The notes below the pieces were generated by a model. It was not told the origin of the DNA, ran no database searches, and saw only the letters and a program-made list of their open reading frames with translations. The translations under genes were made by a program, and so were the position numbers. DNA of 64,000 nucleotides from positions 434,001-498,000 of the forward strand of contig NZ_JANCTD010000003.1 of assembly GCF_024297185.1 (NCBI RefSeq), in the 5' to 3' direction. Of the stretch, positions 50,365 to 59,038 are shown in pieces; positions within the stretch are counted from its first letter, which is position 1; each line of letters begins with the position of its first letter. The DNA comes from Lewinella sp. JB7 (lineage in GTDB: Bacteria > Bacteroidota > Bacteroidia > Chitinophagales > Saprospiraceae).

Positions 50365-52098
50365 ATGAATCGATTGTTCCTTTTCCTATGCTTATTCCTC
50401 TTACTGCTCGGATGCGCCAGGAACACCGAACCAAGCACGGCGGCCACCGAAGTAGCCAGCGACGACTGGTGGAAGGAAGCCATCGTGTACCAAATTTATC
50501 CCCGCAGCTTTCAGGATACGAACGGCGACGGAATCGGTGACCTTAACGGCATCATCGAACGGCTGGACTACATCCGAGACCTCGGTGTGACGGCCGTATG
50601 GCTCAATCCGATCTACAGCTCGCCTAACGACGACAACGGCTACGAAATCAGCGACTACCGTAATATTATGGCCGACTTCGGCACCATGGCCGACTTCGAC
50701 CGCATGCTCGCCGGCCTACACGAAAGGGACATCAAACTGATCATGGACGTCGTAGTGAACCACAGTAGCGACGAACACGAGTGGTTCGTACAGAGCAGAA
50801 GCTCCCGCGACAACCCCTACCGCGATTACTACCACTGGTGGCCGGCCGAACGGGGAAAACCTCCCTACCGCTACAGCCTCTTCGACGCGGAAGGCAATGC
50901 CTGGAAGTACGACTCCATCACCAACGCCTACTACCTGCACTACTTCAGCCAGAAGCAGCCCGACCTGAACTGGTCGAATCCGGCGTTGCGACAGGAAGTG
51001 TACGACATCATGACCTTCTGGGCAGATAAGGGCGTGGACGGATTCCGGCTCGACGCCTTTCAGTTTTCGGCCAAGGACACCACTTATCCGGTGTTCGAAG
51101 GTCTTACGGAAACCAATTTTGTCGACTACTACGCCATGCAGCCCGGCCTGCACGACTACCTCCGGGAAATGAACGAACGGGTGTTCAGCAAGTACGACGT
51201 CATGAGCGTGGCGGAGGGTGCCGGCCGCAATTTTCAGGATGCCCATGATCTGGTCGATGCCGACCGGAGAGAACTCGACATGGCGTACGCCTTCGACGGA
51301 GTGGATATACCTAAGTACGGCGGCTACGAACTACGCACCATGAAGGAGGTTTTCAGCCGGTGGGACCGGGAATTCGCGGAGGACGGCTGGTTGTCGATTT
51401 TTCTTTCCAACCACGATCAGGCGCGCATGGTGAGTCGGTGGGGCGATGACCGTCCGGAGTACCGCGCCCCCTCTTCCAAGTTGCTCAACACCTTCCTGCT
51501 GAGCATGCGGGGCACCCCCTACTGCTACTACGGCGACGAAATCGGGATGACCAACATCGACTTCGACGAGATCGATGACTACCGGGACATTGCCGCCCGC
51601 AACGGCTACCGGAAAGCCCAGGCGCAGGGAAAGGACATAGCCCGGTTCCTGGAGGAACTCAACTTCAGTAGTCGCGACAACGGACGCACGCCCATGCAGT
51701 GGACGGACGGCCCCCAGGCCGGCTTCACGACCGGAACGCCGTGGCTACCCGTTAACGAAAATCACGCGCAGATCAACGTTGCCGCCCAGGAGAAGGATCC
51801 GCGATCCATCCTGCAACATTTCCGCGCGCTGACCAAGCTGCGGCGGGAGAACCCCGTGCTGGTCTACGGCAGCTACGACCTGCTGTTGTCCGACCACGAG
51901 CAAGTATATGCCTACACCCGCACCGGGGACAACGACCGGATGCTGATCGTGCTGAACTTCTCTTCGGAGTCGGTGACCGTCGACCTGCCGGAAGCGGAGG
52001 ATGCCGCCGTGGTCATTAATAATTATCCCACCTTCGACCGGCAGGGGGGTGAGCTACGCCTGGCGCCCTGGCAGGCGGTCATTCTGAGACGAGGATAG
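50365..52098 (+). CDS. lipoprotein GH13 alpha-glucosidase / oligo-1,6-glucosidase
   Basis: 577 residues from the ATG at 50365. Lipoprotein signal with lipobox LLLLGC at about residue 17. TIM-barrel GH13 motifs: VYQIYPRSFQDTNGDGIGDL, region I DVVVNHSS, region II GFRLDAFQF (nucleophile D230), region III VAEGAG (acid/base E284), region IV SNHDQAR (D351); a C-terminal beta domain follows. The YQIYPRSF-DGIGDLNGI pattern and loop NAYYLHYFSQKQPDLNW mark oligo-1,6-glucosidase/alpha-glucosidase-like subfamilies rather than endo-amylases. It probably acts on malto- or isomalto-oligosaccharides at the envelope, complementing the SLC45-like transporter at 42792 and possibly susCD. Confidence 0.9.
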   Translation: MNRLFLFLCLFLLLLGCARNTEPSTAATEVASDDWWKEAIVYQIYPRSFQDTNGDGIGDLNGIIERLDYIRDLGVTAVWLNPIYSSPNDDNGYEISDYRNIMADFGTMADFDRMLAGLHERDIKLIMDVVVNHSSDEHEWFVQSRSSRDNPYRDYYHWWPAERGKPPYRYSLFDAEGNAWKYDSITNAYYLHYFSQKQPDLNWSNPALRQEVYDIMTFWADKGVDGFRLDAFQFSAKDTTYPVFEGLTETNFVDYYAMQPGLHDYLREMNERVFSKYDVMSVAEGAGRNFQDAHDLVDADRRELDMAYAFDGVDIPKYGGYELRTMKEVFSRWDREFAEDGWLSIFLSNHDQARMVSRWGDDRPEYRAPSSKLLNTFLLSMRGTPYCYYGDEIGMTNIDFDEIDDYRDIAARNGYRKAQAQGKDIARFLEELNFSSRDNGRTPMQWTDGPQAGFTTGTPWLPVNENHAQINVAAQEKDPRSILQHFRALTKLRRENPVLVYGSYDLLLSDHEQVYAYTRTGDNDRMLIVLNFSSESVTVDLPEAEDAAVVINNYPTFDRQGGELRLAPWQAVILRRG

Positions 52099-52259
52099 CG
52101 GTCGGCCGTGGTGGCTTAGTATGATCGGTCAAGCGCCATACGGCTCTCCGCGTACCGTAGCGTTTTGTGTCCCGTGTACGGTCCTTTCACCGTCGTATAA
52201 TCCTTCGAAATGCGGATTGGAGGGGGGACCGCAATGATCACTTGCCGGAGCCCCCACCA

Positions 52260-52327
52260 TTGGACGGTCCCCCACCGTCCAACGGCTATAGCGGTCCGAC
52301 GGCTATAGCGGTCCAACCGCTAGCCGC
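52260..52327. repeat. dispersed palindromic repeat, copy B
   Basis: Core 52260-52309 matches copy A (22414-22463) with one difference in 50 bp. TTGGACGGT (52260-52268) pairs with ACCGTCCAA (52274-52282) around CCCCC, followed by two direct 17-bp CGGCTATAGCGGTCC(G/A)A units. It sits in the 319-bp gap between the GH13 gene and the response regulator; the rest of that gap (52099-52259) shows no gene. Confidence 0.85.
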
Positions 52328-52368
52328 CACCCCCCCCTCCAGGATTTCTCCAACATGTTACGCCAACA

Positions 52369-52399
52369 TTGTCGGTGCGCGCTTCTCCGCTTACCTTAA
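52369..52399 (+). promoter_or_regulatory. candidate promoter of the regulator-kinase-HD operon
   Basis: TTG at 52369-52371, 20-bp spacer and TACCTTAA at 52392-52399, 18 bp before the ATG at 52418. A direct repeat CCAACAT at 52350 and 52363 overlaps the -33 region and could be an autoregulatory site. Confidence 0.4.
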
Positions 52400-52417
52400 T
52401 AGCCCCGTACCCGCCCC

Positions 52418-53095
52418 ATGAAGATCCTGATCATCGAAGACGAGCCCACGCTGGCCGAATCCATGCGCGTATACCTGGAGGCGGAGGGTAACCGCTGTGA
52501 ACTGGCCGCCGACTTCGACGAGGCCTGGGACAAAACCGGACTGTACGACTACGACTGCATCCTGGTCGACATTACCCTTCCCGGCGGCAGCGGACTGGAG
52601 ATCATCCGTAGGCTCAAGGACAATAACCAGCGGGCCGGAATCATCATCGTCTCCGCCCGGGACAGCATCGACGATCGCATCAGCGGCCTCGAACTGGGCT
52701 CCGACGACTACCTGCCCAAACCTTTCCACCTGGCCGAGCTCAATGCCCGCATCAAGGCCCTCGTGCGGCGCAACCAGTTCGGCGGCCAACAACACATCGA
52801 TTACCGGGAAATCCACGTGCAGCCACAACAGCACGCGGTGACGGTCCACCAAACGACGGTCCACCTCACCCGCTCCGAATACGACCTGCTCATCTACTTC
52901 CTGGCTAACCAGAACCGGGTACTGACCAAGGAAGCCGTTGCCGAGCACCTCAGCGGCGACCAGGCCGACCTGCTCGACAGCATCGACTTCATCTACAGCC
53001 ACGTCAAAAATTTGCGCAAGAAACTCACCGGCGCGGGGGCGGCCGACTACATCCAATCGGTCTACGGACTCGGCTACAAATGGGCACCGGCATGA
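52418..53095 (+). CDS. OmpR-family response regulator
   Basis: 225 residues. Receiver domain: acidic EDEP at 7-10 (MKILIIEDEPTLAESMRVYL), phospho-acceptor D51 in CILVDITLPGGSG, SARDSIDDRISGLELGSDDY and LPKPFHLAEL with the conserved K. C-terminal winged helix (about 125-225): TVHLTRSEYDLLIYFLANQN, LLDSIDFIYSHVKNLRKKL, IQSVYGLGYKW. Overlaps the kinase start by 4 bp (ATGA), so the pair is cognate. Confidence 0.95.
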   Translation: MKILIIEDEPTLAESMRVYLEAEGNRCELAADFDEAWDKTGLYDYDCILVDITLPGGSGLEIIRRLKDNNQRAGIIIVSARDSIDDRISGLELGSDDYLPKPFHLAELNARIKALVRRNQFGGQQHIDYREIHVQPQQHAVTVHQTTVHLTRSEYDLLIYFLANQNRVLTKEAVAEHLSGDQADLLDSIDFIYSHVKNLRKKLTGAGAADYIQSVYGLGYKWAPA

Positions 53096-54369
53096 AGCTA
53101 CTGCAGCGAACCTCCCGCTACTACCTCGCCTTCGGCTCGCTCGCCTTCCTGGTCACCGGCGTACTACTCTTCGGGGTACTCCGGTACGTCATCAACGACG
53201 AAATGGACGATCAGGTGGCCGACGCGAGCGTACGGCTGGACAATTACCTCGCCCAACTTCCGGTGGTACCGGACAGCTTCTACCAGCTGGATGCCGTCGT
53301 CACGACCCGGCCCGTCGCCGCCGTCACCATGCCGTTCACCTTCTCCGATACCCTGATGTTCGAACCCATTGAACGGGAAATGGAGCCCTACCGCACCGTG
53401 ACCTACGACCGCGAGATCAACGGGCAGCCGTACCGCATCACCGTCTCCCGGCTCACGGTGGAGAACGAGGACCTCATCGAGGTAATGTTCTTCGTGAGTA
53501 TGGCCTTCTTCGCGCTGTTTCTCTTCGGATTCTTTTTGCTCACCCGCTACCTTTCCGGATGGCTGTGGCGTCCTTTTTATGCGGCGCTGGCGCAGGTGCA
53601 ACATTTTGACCTGAAGAGCCGACAAGCACTGGTATTCCCCCCCTCATCCATCGACGAGTTCGATCGACTCAGTACCACCCTACGCGCGCTTACGGCCAAA
53701 CTTCGCCGGGATTACCTCGCGCTGCGGCAGTTCACCGACAATGCCAGTCACGAACTGCAGACCCCCCTGGCCATCATGCGCAACCAGGTCGACCTCATGC
53801 TCCAGACCACCGACCGGAGCGAGGAGGATTTTACCCGCCTGCAGCACCTCAGCGAAGCCCTGGAGCGACTCAAGAAACTGAATCAGGCCCTGCTGCTCCT
53901 GACGCGCATCGACAACGAACAGTACAGCGGTACGGAACCCATCGAACTGACGGCTCTGCTGGACACCAAGTTGCGGCAACTGGCGGGAATGCTGGATGCC
54001 AAATCCCTCCGCCTCGAACGCGACTTGCACCGCACCTGCGTCCGCGCCCACCCCGTACTGATGGACGTGCTGCTGAACAACCTGCTCAGCAACGCCATCA
54101 AACACAATGTGACCGGCGGGAACCTTGGCGTCTTTCTTAAACACGATCGCCTGACCGTGACCAATTCCGGTGCCCCGCACACCGGGCAGACCGCCCACCT
54201 GCTCGAACGCTTCACCAAGGGGCGGGCGGATAATCAGTCCCTGGGGCTGGGCCTGGCGATCGTAGCGGAAGTCTGTGAGCGGTACGGATTCGCCCTGGAT
54301 TACCGCGCTACCGCAGCCGGAGTCCATACCGTTTGCCTTAATTTTCGGACGCACAATCCCCCGTCATGA
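53092..54369 (+). CDS. two-component sensor histidine kinase (HisKA type)
   Basis: 425 residues from the ATG at 53092, inside the regulator stop (ATGA). Two membrane helices (about 10-32, LAFGSLAFLVTGVLLFGVLR; about 130-152, FVSMAFFALFLFGFFLLTRY) flank a small periplasmic sensor of about 95 residues. No clear HAMP. HisKA phospho-acceptor H220 in NASHELQTPLAIMRNQ; HATPase N-box LLNNLLSNAIKHN and G-box SLGLGLAIVAEVCERYG. The periplasmic signal is unknown. Its stop overlaps the HD gene start (ATGA, 54366-54369). Confidence 0.93.
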   Translation: MKLLQRTSRYYLAFGSLAFLVTGVLLFGVLRYVINDEMDDQVADASVRLDNYLAQLPVVPDSFYQLDAVVTTRPVAAVTMPFTFSDTLMFEPIEREMEPYRTVTYDREINGQPYRITVSRLTVENEDLIEVMFFVSMAFFALFLFGFFLLTRYLSGWLWRPFYAALAQVQHFDLKSRQALVFPPSSIDEFDRLSTTLRALTAKLRRDYLALRQFTDNASHELQTPLAIMRNQVDLMLQTTDRSEEDFTRLQHLSEALERLKKLNQALLLLTRIDNEQYSGTEPIELTALLDTKLRQLAGMLDAKSLRLERDLHRTCVRAHPVLMDVLLNNLLSNAIKHNVTGGNLGVFLKHDRLTVTNSGAPHTGQTAHLLERFTKGRADNQSLGLGLAIVAEVCERYGFALDYRATAAGVHTVCLNFRTHNPPS

Positions 54370-54944
54370 AAAAGCAGAAACGCATCACCCAACGCGCCAG
54401 CCGCTACATCACGCGGCGGCTGATCCGGGAGCTGCCCCACAACCGCATTTTTCACAACATCCACCACACCCTCACGGTCTGGCGGGGCGTGAAGGTGATC
54501 GGCAAGGCCATGGGCGTATCGAAGGAGGAACTGGAAATCGTGAGCCTGGCCGCGATCTTCCACGACGCGGGTCACGTGGAGTGCTACATCGGCCACGAGG
54601 AAGCCAGCGTCAATATGGCCCGCGAGTGGCTGGAACAGGAGGGCTACCCTAGCGATAAGATCGAACGGGTGGCCGCCTGCATCCGGGCCACGTCCATGCC
54701 CCAACAACCGCGGGATCAACTGGAATCCATCATCTGCGACGCGGATCTGTTGCATCTTTCCTTCGAATCCTACCCCGATTACCAGGAAATGCTGCGGCGG
54801 GAGTGGCAACTGGAACTCGGGGTGAAGTACACGGATGAAGACTGGGAAACTACCAACAACGCCTTTCTGGCGGATCACCGCTACTTCACGGATTACGCTC
54901 GTCGGGAACTGGAACCCCGAAAACAACAACTAAATTTACCCTAG
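54366..54944 (+). CDS. HD-domain phosphohydrolase coupled to a two-component system
   Basis: 192 residues, soluble. HD superfamily metal motifs: H in FHNIHHTLTVWRG, HD in AAIFHDAGHVECYIGHEEAS, and D in IICDADLLHLSF. The order FHNIHHT ... ATSMPQQPRDQLESIICDAD ... NNAFLADHRYFTDYARRELE closely follows the HD half of Bacteroidota HD-plus-DUF5706 (Pycsar-type transmembrane effector-like) proteins, from memory; the DUF5706 membrane part is absent here. It may hydrolyse a nucleotide or cyclic nucleotide. The ATG overlaps the kinase stop, so it is translated with the signalling pair and may be part of its output. Confidence 0.8.
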   Translation: MKKQKRITQRASRYITRRLIRELPHNRIFHNIHHTLTVWRGVKVIGKAMGVSKEELEIVSLAAIFHDAGHVECYIGHEEASVNMAREWLEQEGYPSDKIERVAACIRATSMPQQPRDQLESIICDADLLHLSFESYPDYQEMLRREWQLELGVKYTDEDWETTNNAFLADHRYFTDYARRELEPRKQQLNLP

Positions 54945-54985
54945 TCTCCAGGAAGTCTCCAATTTTATCCGGCACATTCGGGACC

Positions 54986-55801
54986 ATGAATCACCCTTGG
55001 ATCATACCGCGCTGCGTACTGCACTCCTGGATCTTTACCCTCGTGCTGCTGGTGGGCACCGCCCCGGTAGTCGCTCAGGCAAACGGACCGTACTATCTCT
55101 CCCTGAAACGCGACCTCGTGTACGGAACGGCCGCCGCGGGGTCGGTCGCGCTGGGCAGTTTGCTGCGCAGCCGCACGCCGGACATCGTGCTCTCCGACCT
55201 TGAACTGGGCAGTATTCCCTCCTTCGACCGCATCGCTACGGAGTTCAGTTCCGCTGCGGCCCGCAATCTTTCCGACTACGGCCTCTACGCCTCCGCCGCG
55301 CTGCCGGGCTTACTGCTGCTCGGCCCCGAAACGCGCCGCGATGCTCCTAAGATCGGTCTGTTGTTCGCCCAAACCATGCTCCTGAACCAGGGCCTCACCG
55401 ACATCGTCAAATCCTCGGCCAAGCGCCCCCGCCCCTACGTATTCGACGAGAACCTGGATCCCGCGACCGTAATCCGGGGCAACGACCGGGCGGCTTTTCT
55501 GTCGGGGCACACCAGTACCTCGGCGGCGGCGGGCTTCTTTTTCGCGCGGGTGTTCAGCGATTATTATCCCGACTCCCGCCTGAAGCCATTCGCCTGGATC
55601 CTCGGGGCGGGCTTTCCGGCCCTGACCGGTTACCTGCGCATCCGGGCGGGGCAGCATTACCCCTCCGACGTACTGGCCGGTTATACTCTCGGCGCGCTCA
55701 TCGGCTACGCCGTACCAGCGCTGCACCGCAAGCCCCCGGGCCGTCGGCGTATGAGCCTGGTGCCGGCGGGGAGTAGCCTGTACCTTTCGTACCGCTTCTG
55801 A
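54986..55801 (+). CDS. PAP2 family phosphatase
   Basis: 271 residues with a signal peptide (to VVAQ). PAP2 motifs: KSSAKRPRPYVF (KxxxxxxRP), FLSGHTSTSAAAGF (SGH) and YLRIRAGQHYPSDVLAG (RxxxxxHxxxD). It removes phosphate from lipid phosphates such as phosphatidylglycerophosphate or undecaprenyl pyrophosphate at the periplasmic face. 41 bp after the HD gene, probably in the same transcript. The reading frame continues after its TGA for another 64 codons (see 55802-55996). Confidence 0.9.
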   Translation: MNHPWIIPRCVLHSWIFTLVLLVGTAPVVAQANGPYYLSLKRDLVYGTAAAGSVALGSLLRSRTPDIVLSDLELGSIPSFDRIATEFSSAAARNLSDYGLYASAALPGLLLLGPETRRDAPKIGLLFAQTMLLNQGLTDIVKSSAKRPRPYVFDENLDPATVIRGNDRAAFLSGHTSTSAAAGFFFARVFSDYYPDSRLKPFAWILGAGFPALTGYLRIRAGQHYPSDVLAGYTLGALIGYAVPALHRKPPGRRRMSLVPAGSSLYLSYRF

Positions 55802-55996
55802 CCGGCATTCGCCGATTACACCCCGACGGAAACGCTCCACGCGACCCGCCGACTGCTACTAAGTCTGTCGGCTACCGACCTCCTGATTGCCTTCCGAGCC
55901 CGGGAGTCGTTCACGGACGATACCTTTCGGGTAACCACCAAAAATTTCCCCGAACCGTCGGTGATCACGATAGGCGTCAAGTTCCAAATGAAGTAA
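55802..55996 (+). pseudogene. remnant of an outer-membrane protein gene, in frame after the PAP2 stop
   Basis: No start codon, but 64 sense codons then TAA, in the same frame as PAP2. The end reads DDTFRVTTKNFPEPSVITIG then VKFQMK, the look of a last beta-strand of a TonB-dependent or similar barrel. Nothing upstream encodes the rest of such a barrel. Either a decayed 3' fragment left by deletion or a chance open frame. I cannot tell which from this alone. Confidence 0.35.
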
Positions 55997-56048
55997 CGGG
56001 GCGACCGTTTTTCAAACCGCCCGCCCCTCCCTAATCGTAGCTGTTTCT

Positions 56049-56468
56049 ATGAACCGTAAAGACTTTCTCAACAACTTAGGCATCGGCGCCGCATTCGCCC
56101 TTACGGTTACCTGTCTGGGTAGTTGCAGTAAGGAGGATAAGGCCTTCGTTCCGACCTCCCCCACCGGGGTGGATTTCACGCTTGACCTCGATGCGACCGA
56201 AAACGCCCCCCTGGCGACCAACGGCGGCTACGTAGTGCGCAACGCCATCGTCGTGGCCCGTACCCTCGACGGTAATTACGTAGCGGCCACCCAGCAGTGT
56301 AGTCACGAGGGCAATTTTGCCATCCAGTTGCGCAACGACGAATGGTACTGTACCGTACACGGTGCACGCTTTACCCTGGCGGGTGGGGGACTGAACCAGT
56401 TCGGTTCCAACGGTCTGACCACGTACAAGACCGCGGTGAGCGGTACCGAGCTGCGGGTGTTCAGCTAA
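56049..56468 (+). CDS. Rieske [2Fe-2S] lipoprotein
   Basis: 139 residues. Twin-basic start MNRKDFLNNLGIGAAFALTV with lipobox CLGSC at about 22-26. Rieske ligands: C84/H86 in QQCSHEG and C101/H104 in YCTVHGARF, then GGGLNQFG in place of the usual disulphide-bearing loop. An anchored Rieske-type electron carrier, not obviously part of a bc1 complex (no cytochrome b gene nearby). The following MFS start overlaps its TAA by 1 bp. Confidence 0.9.
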   Translation: MNRKDFLNNLGIGAAFALTVTCLGSCSKEDKAFVPTSPTGVDFTLDLDATENAPLATNGGYVVRNAIVVARTLDGNYVAATQQCSHEGNFAIQLRNDEWYCTVHGARFTLAGGGLNQFGSNGLTTYKTAVSGTELRVFS

Positions 56469-57652
56469 TGAAATCCATCCTGACCCGTACGGTCGTTCTG
56501 CTCGGCATCGTGAGCCTGTTCACGGACCTGGCGAGTGAGATGCTTTATCCTATTCTACCGATCTACCTCGAATCCATCGGGTTCGGCGTGATCGGCATCG
56601 GAGTGCTGGATGGCATCGCCGAGGCTACCTCCGGACTGAGCAAGGGTTTTTTCGGACAATGGAGCGACCGGATAGACCGCCGACGGCCCTTCGTGGTCTG
56701 GGGTTATGGCCTGAGCGCGGTGGCCAAACCGCTGCTCGTACTTTTTTTGTCTCCGGCCTGGATCCTTTTCACCCGTACGCTTGACCGCTTCGGTAAGGGA
56801 ATTCGAACCGGGTCGCGGGACGCCCTGCTTGCGGGGGAGGCGAGGACGGAGACCAGGGCCCGGGTGTTCGGATTTCACCGATCGATGGATACCCTGGGGG
56901 CGGCTCTGGGGCCCCTGTTCGCGCTCGTGTTCCTGTACTTTTACCCGGGGCAGTACCGCTGGCTCTTCTTCCTGGCCGTCATACCGGGGGTATTGGCGGT
57001 CGGCGCGGCCCTACTGCTGCGTGAGCGGGAGACGCGACGCACGACGGGCAGCCGTCCGGGTTTACTCGAGTTCGTAGGGTACTGGCGGCGGGCCACCCCC
57101 GCCTACCGCCGTCTGGTGACCGGACTCGCCGGATTCGCCCTCATCAATAGCTCGGATATGTTCCTGCTTCTTTACCTGAAGCATACCGGACTGACGGACG
57201 TAGCCGTGATCGGTTGGTACGTTTACTATAATCTGGTGTACGCCGTAGCAGCTTATCCCCTGGGTGGCCTGGCCGACCGCTACGGCCCGAAACGGATGTT
57301 TCTTTTCGGCTTGGTCTGCTTCGCGATCGTGTACGCCGCGCTCCCCTTCGCTGCCGCTACCTATGCACTGGCCGTCATTTTCCTGGTGTACGGTTTGTTC
57401 GCCGCGGCTACCGAGGGCGTAGCTAAAGCCTGGATATCCCATACCTGCGCGCAACGCGACATGGCTACGGCCGTCGGAACGTTCAGTGCCCTGGCGAGCC
57501 TGTGCAGTCTGCTGGCGAGCACGGTAGCGGGCCTGCTGTGGTACCGTTTCGGGGCTCATTCGTTACTCTTGCTGACCGCGGGGAGCAGTTTTATTCTGTT
57601 TGCCTACATGATGACTTTACGTCCGGTTCGTCCCGGTGCGGGGCAACAATGA
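56468..57652 (+). CDS. MFS transporter
   Basis: 394 residues from the ATG at 56468 (TAATG overlap with the Rieske gene). About 12 helices; N-terminal VSLFTDLASEMLYPILPIYL, motif FGQWSDRIDRRRPFVVWGYG after helix 2, and FTRTLDRFGKGIRTGSRDAL, which is typical of the YfcJ/YfkF-like and fosmidomycin-resistance-type MFS subset. Substrate unknown. Coupling to a Rieske protein is unexpected and may be an accident of gene order. Confidence 0.85.
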   Translation: MKSILTRTVVLLGIVSLFTDLASEMLYPILPIYLESIGFGVIGIGVLDGIAEATSGLSKGFFGQWSDRIDRRRPFVVWGYGLSAVAKPLLVLFLSPAWILFTRTLDRFGKGIRTGSRDALLAGEARTETRARVFGFHRSMDTLGAALGPLFALVFLYFYPGQYRWLFFLAVIPGVLAVGAALLLRERETRRTTGSRPGLLEFVGYWRRATPAYRRLVTGLAGFALINSSDMFLLLYLKHTGLTDVAVIGWYVYYNLVYAVAAYPLGGLADRYGPKRMFLFGLVCFAIVYAALPFAAATYALAVIFLVYGLFAAATEGVAKAWISHTCAQRDMATAVGTFSALASLCSLLASTVAGLLWYRFGAHSLLLLTAGSSFILFAYMMTLRPVRPGAGQQ

Positions 57653-57741
57653 TACCCGGCACCTCCGATTTCCCGGGGGGCACTCCCCCATCCCCGCGGG
57701 GAATACGTGAACCTTCGCGCGGAAACTTGTTTTAGTGCAAC

Positions 57742-58422
57742 ATGCTCGAAATTCTCGCCGAAGGCCCGAACTGGGCGGTCATTAATAAACCTGCCGGTAT
57801 TGCTACGGAACGTCACTTTCAGTACGACACCGTGGAGGCGCGGGCGCAGGAGCAATGGAAACGCCCGGGTGCAAAGAAGCCGGGCTACGTCGGCATCGTT
57901 CACCGGCTCGACCGTCCCGTAAGCGGGGTTCTCCTGCTTGCCCGGAATAAATCGACGCTGGTCACGCTGAACGAAGCCTTCGCCCACCGCAACACCACGA
58001 AGGTGTACTGGGCGGTGACGGAAGCCGCCCTGCCCCGTACTACCGGTGAACTACTTCACTACCTGGGGCGGGAGCCGATGCGCAAGAAAGCCTTTGCCAG
58101 TACCCGACCGCTACCCGGCACTCAGGAGGCGCGCCTGGGGTACCGACTACTGACCCAATCAGAGAGGTATTACCTATACGAAGTGAAGCCTATTACGGGG
58201 CGTTTTCACCAGATTCGCTGTCAGTTGGCTACCGCCGGAGCTCCCATCATCGGCGATCATACGTACGGTTCCCTCCGACCACTGCAGGAAAATTGTATTG
58301 CTTTACACGCCTATAGTCTTACCTTTCCTGATCCGAAAACCGCCGAACCGCGTGAAGTGACCGCCCCGCTTCCGGACTACTGGCCCGTCGGCCCGGCCGC
58401 CACCCCCCCTTTACCGACCTGA
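57742..58422 (+). CDS. RluA-family pseudouridine synthase (copy 2)
   Basis: 226 residues, no S4 domain. VINKPAGIATERHFQYDTVE start motif, catalytic VHRLDRPVSGVLLLAR, and the GRFHQIRCQLATAGAPIIGD signature. Compared with copy 1 at 21637 it is shorter and more divergent; targets of both are unknown. 9 bp before the TlpA-like gene, so probably an operon. Confidence 0.88.
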   Translation: MLEILAEGPNWAVINKPAGIATERHFQYDTVEARAQEQWKRPGAKKPGYVGIVHRLDRPVSGVLLLARNKSTLVTLNEAFAHRNTTKVYWAVTEAALPRTTGELLHYLGREPMRKKAFASTRPLPGTQEARLGYRLLTQSERYYLYEVKPITGRFHQIRCQLATAGAPIIGDHTYGSLRPLQENCIALHAYSLTFPDPKTAEPREVTAPLPDYWPVGPAATPPLPT

Positions 58423-58431
58423 CCACCGACA

Positions 58432-58962
58432 ATGTTGAAATCGCCCGCTAGCCTACTTTATGTTGCCTTAATGATCATCCTGTCAGGATGCAGCGACCCC
58501 CCGCCGGTGGCCCCCGTCTCCACGGTGCTGGCTCCCGCGGACGCGCCCAAAATCTACGGTGATTTTAGTGAGGTAGCTCCCTTGTTTAACCAGCAAAACG
58601 ATACGACCTACCTCATCAACTTCTGGGCCACCTGGTGTAAACCCTGCCTGGAGGAATTGCCCCTGTTGCAACAACTCGAACAGGAGTACCGGGAGGGGCC
58701 GTTGCGCGTCATCCTCGTGAGTCTGGATACCGAACCCGGTGCCATTGCCCGCATCCCCGGTTACCTCAGTCGGCGGGGCATCAACCTGCCCACCATCGTA
58801 CTTACGGACGAGCGACAGGGCTGGATGCGCGACCTTGACGATAAGTGGAACGGGGCCTTACCGACCACGGTGATCTACCGCAATAATCTGCGTTACATCT
58901 ACCGCCGCAATTTTATTTCCCTACCCGACGTGCTGGCCGCCGTGGAACCGCTTGTTGGCTAA
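58432..58962 (+). CDS. TlpA/ResA-like thioredoxin lipoprotein
   Basis: 176 residues. Lipobox LSGC (C20). Thioredoxin fold with redox motif WCKPC at 68-72 (INFWATWCKPCLEELPLLQQ) and cis-Pro in GALPTTVIY. It probably reduces or transfers disulphides in the periplasm, e.g. in cytochrome c maturation or protein quality control. The upstream extension of the next gene's frame overlaps its end, but I place that gene's start later. Confidence 0.92.
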   Translation: MLKSPASLLYVALMIILSGCSDPPPVAPVSTVLAPADAPKIYGDFSEVAPLFNQQNDTTYLINFWATWCKPCLEELPLLQQLEQEYREGPLRVILVSLDTEPGAIARIPGYLSRRGINLPTIVLTDERQGWMRDLDDKWNGALPTTVIYRNNLRYIYRRNFISLPDVLAAVEPLVG

Positions 58963-59038
58963 TAGCCGACTTTTTTCCCTATGGTGGGTGGGTTGCGCGG
59001 CCGCATTTTGCTATTTTACGGGAATAATCGCAACGAAT

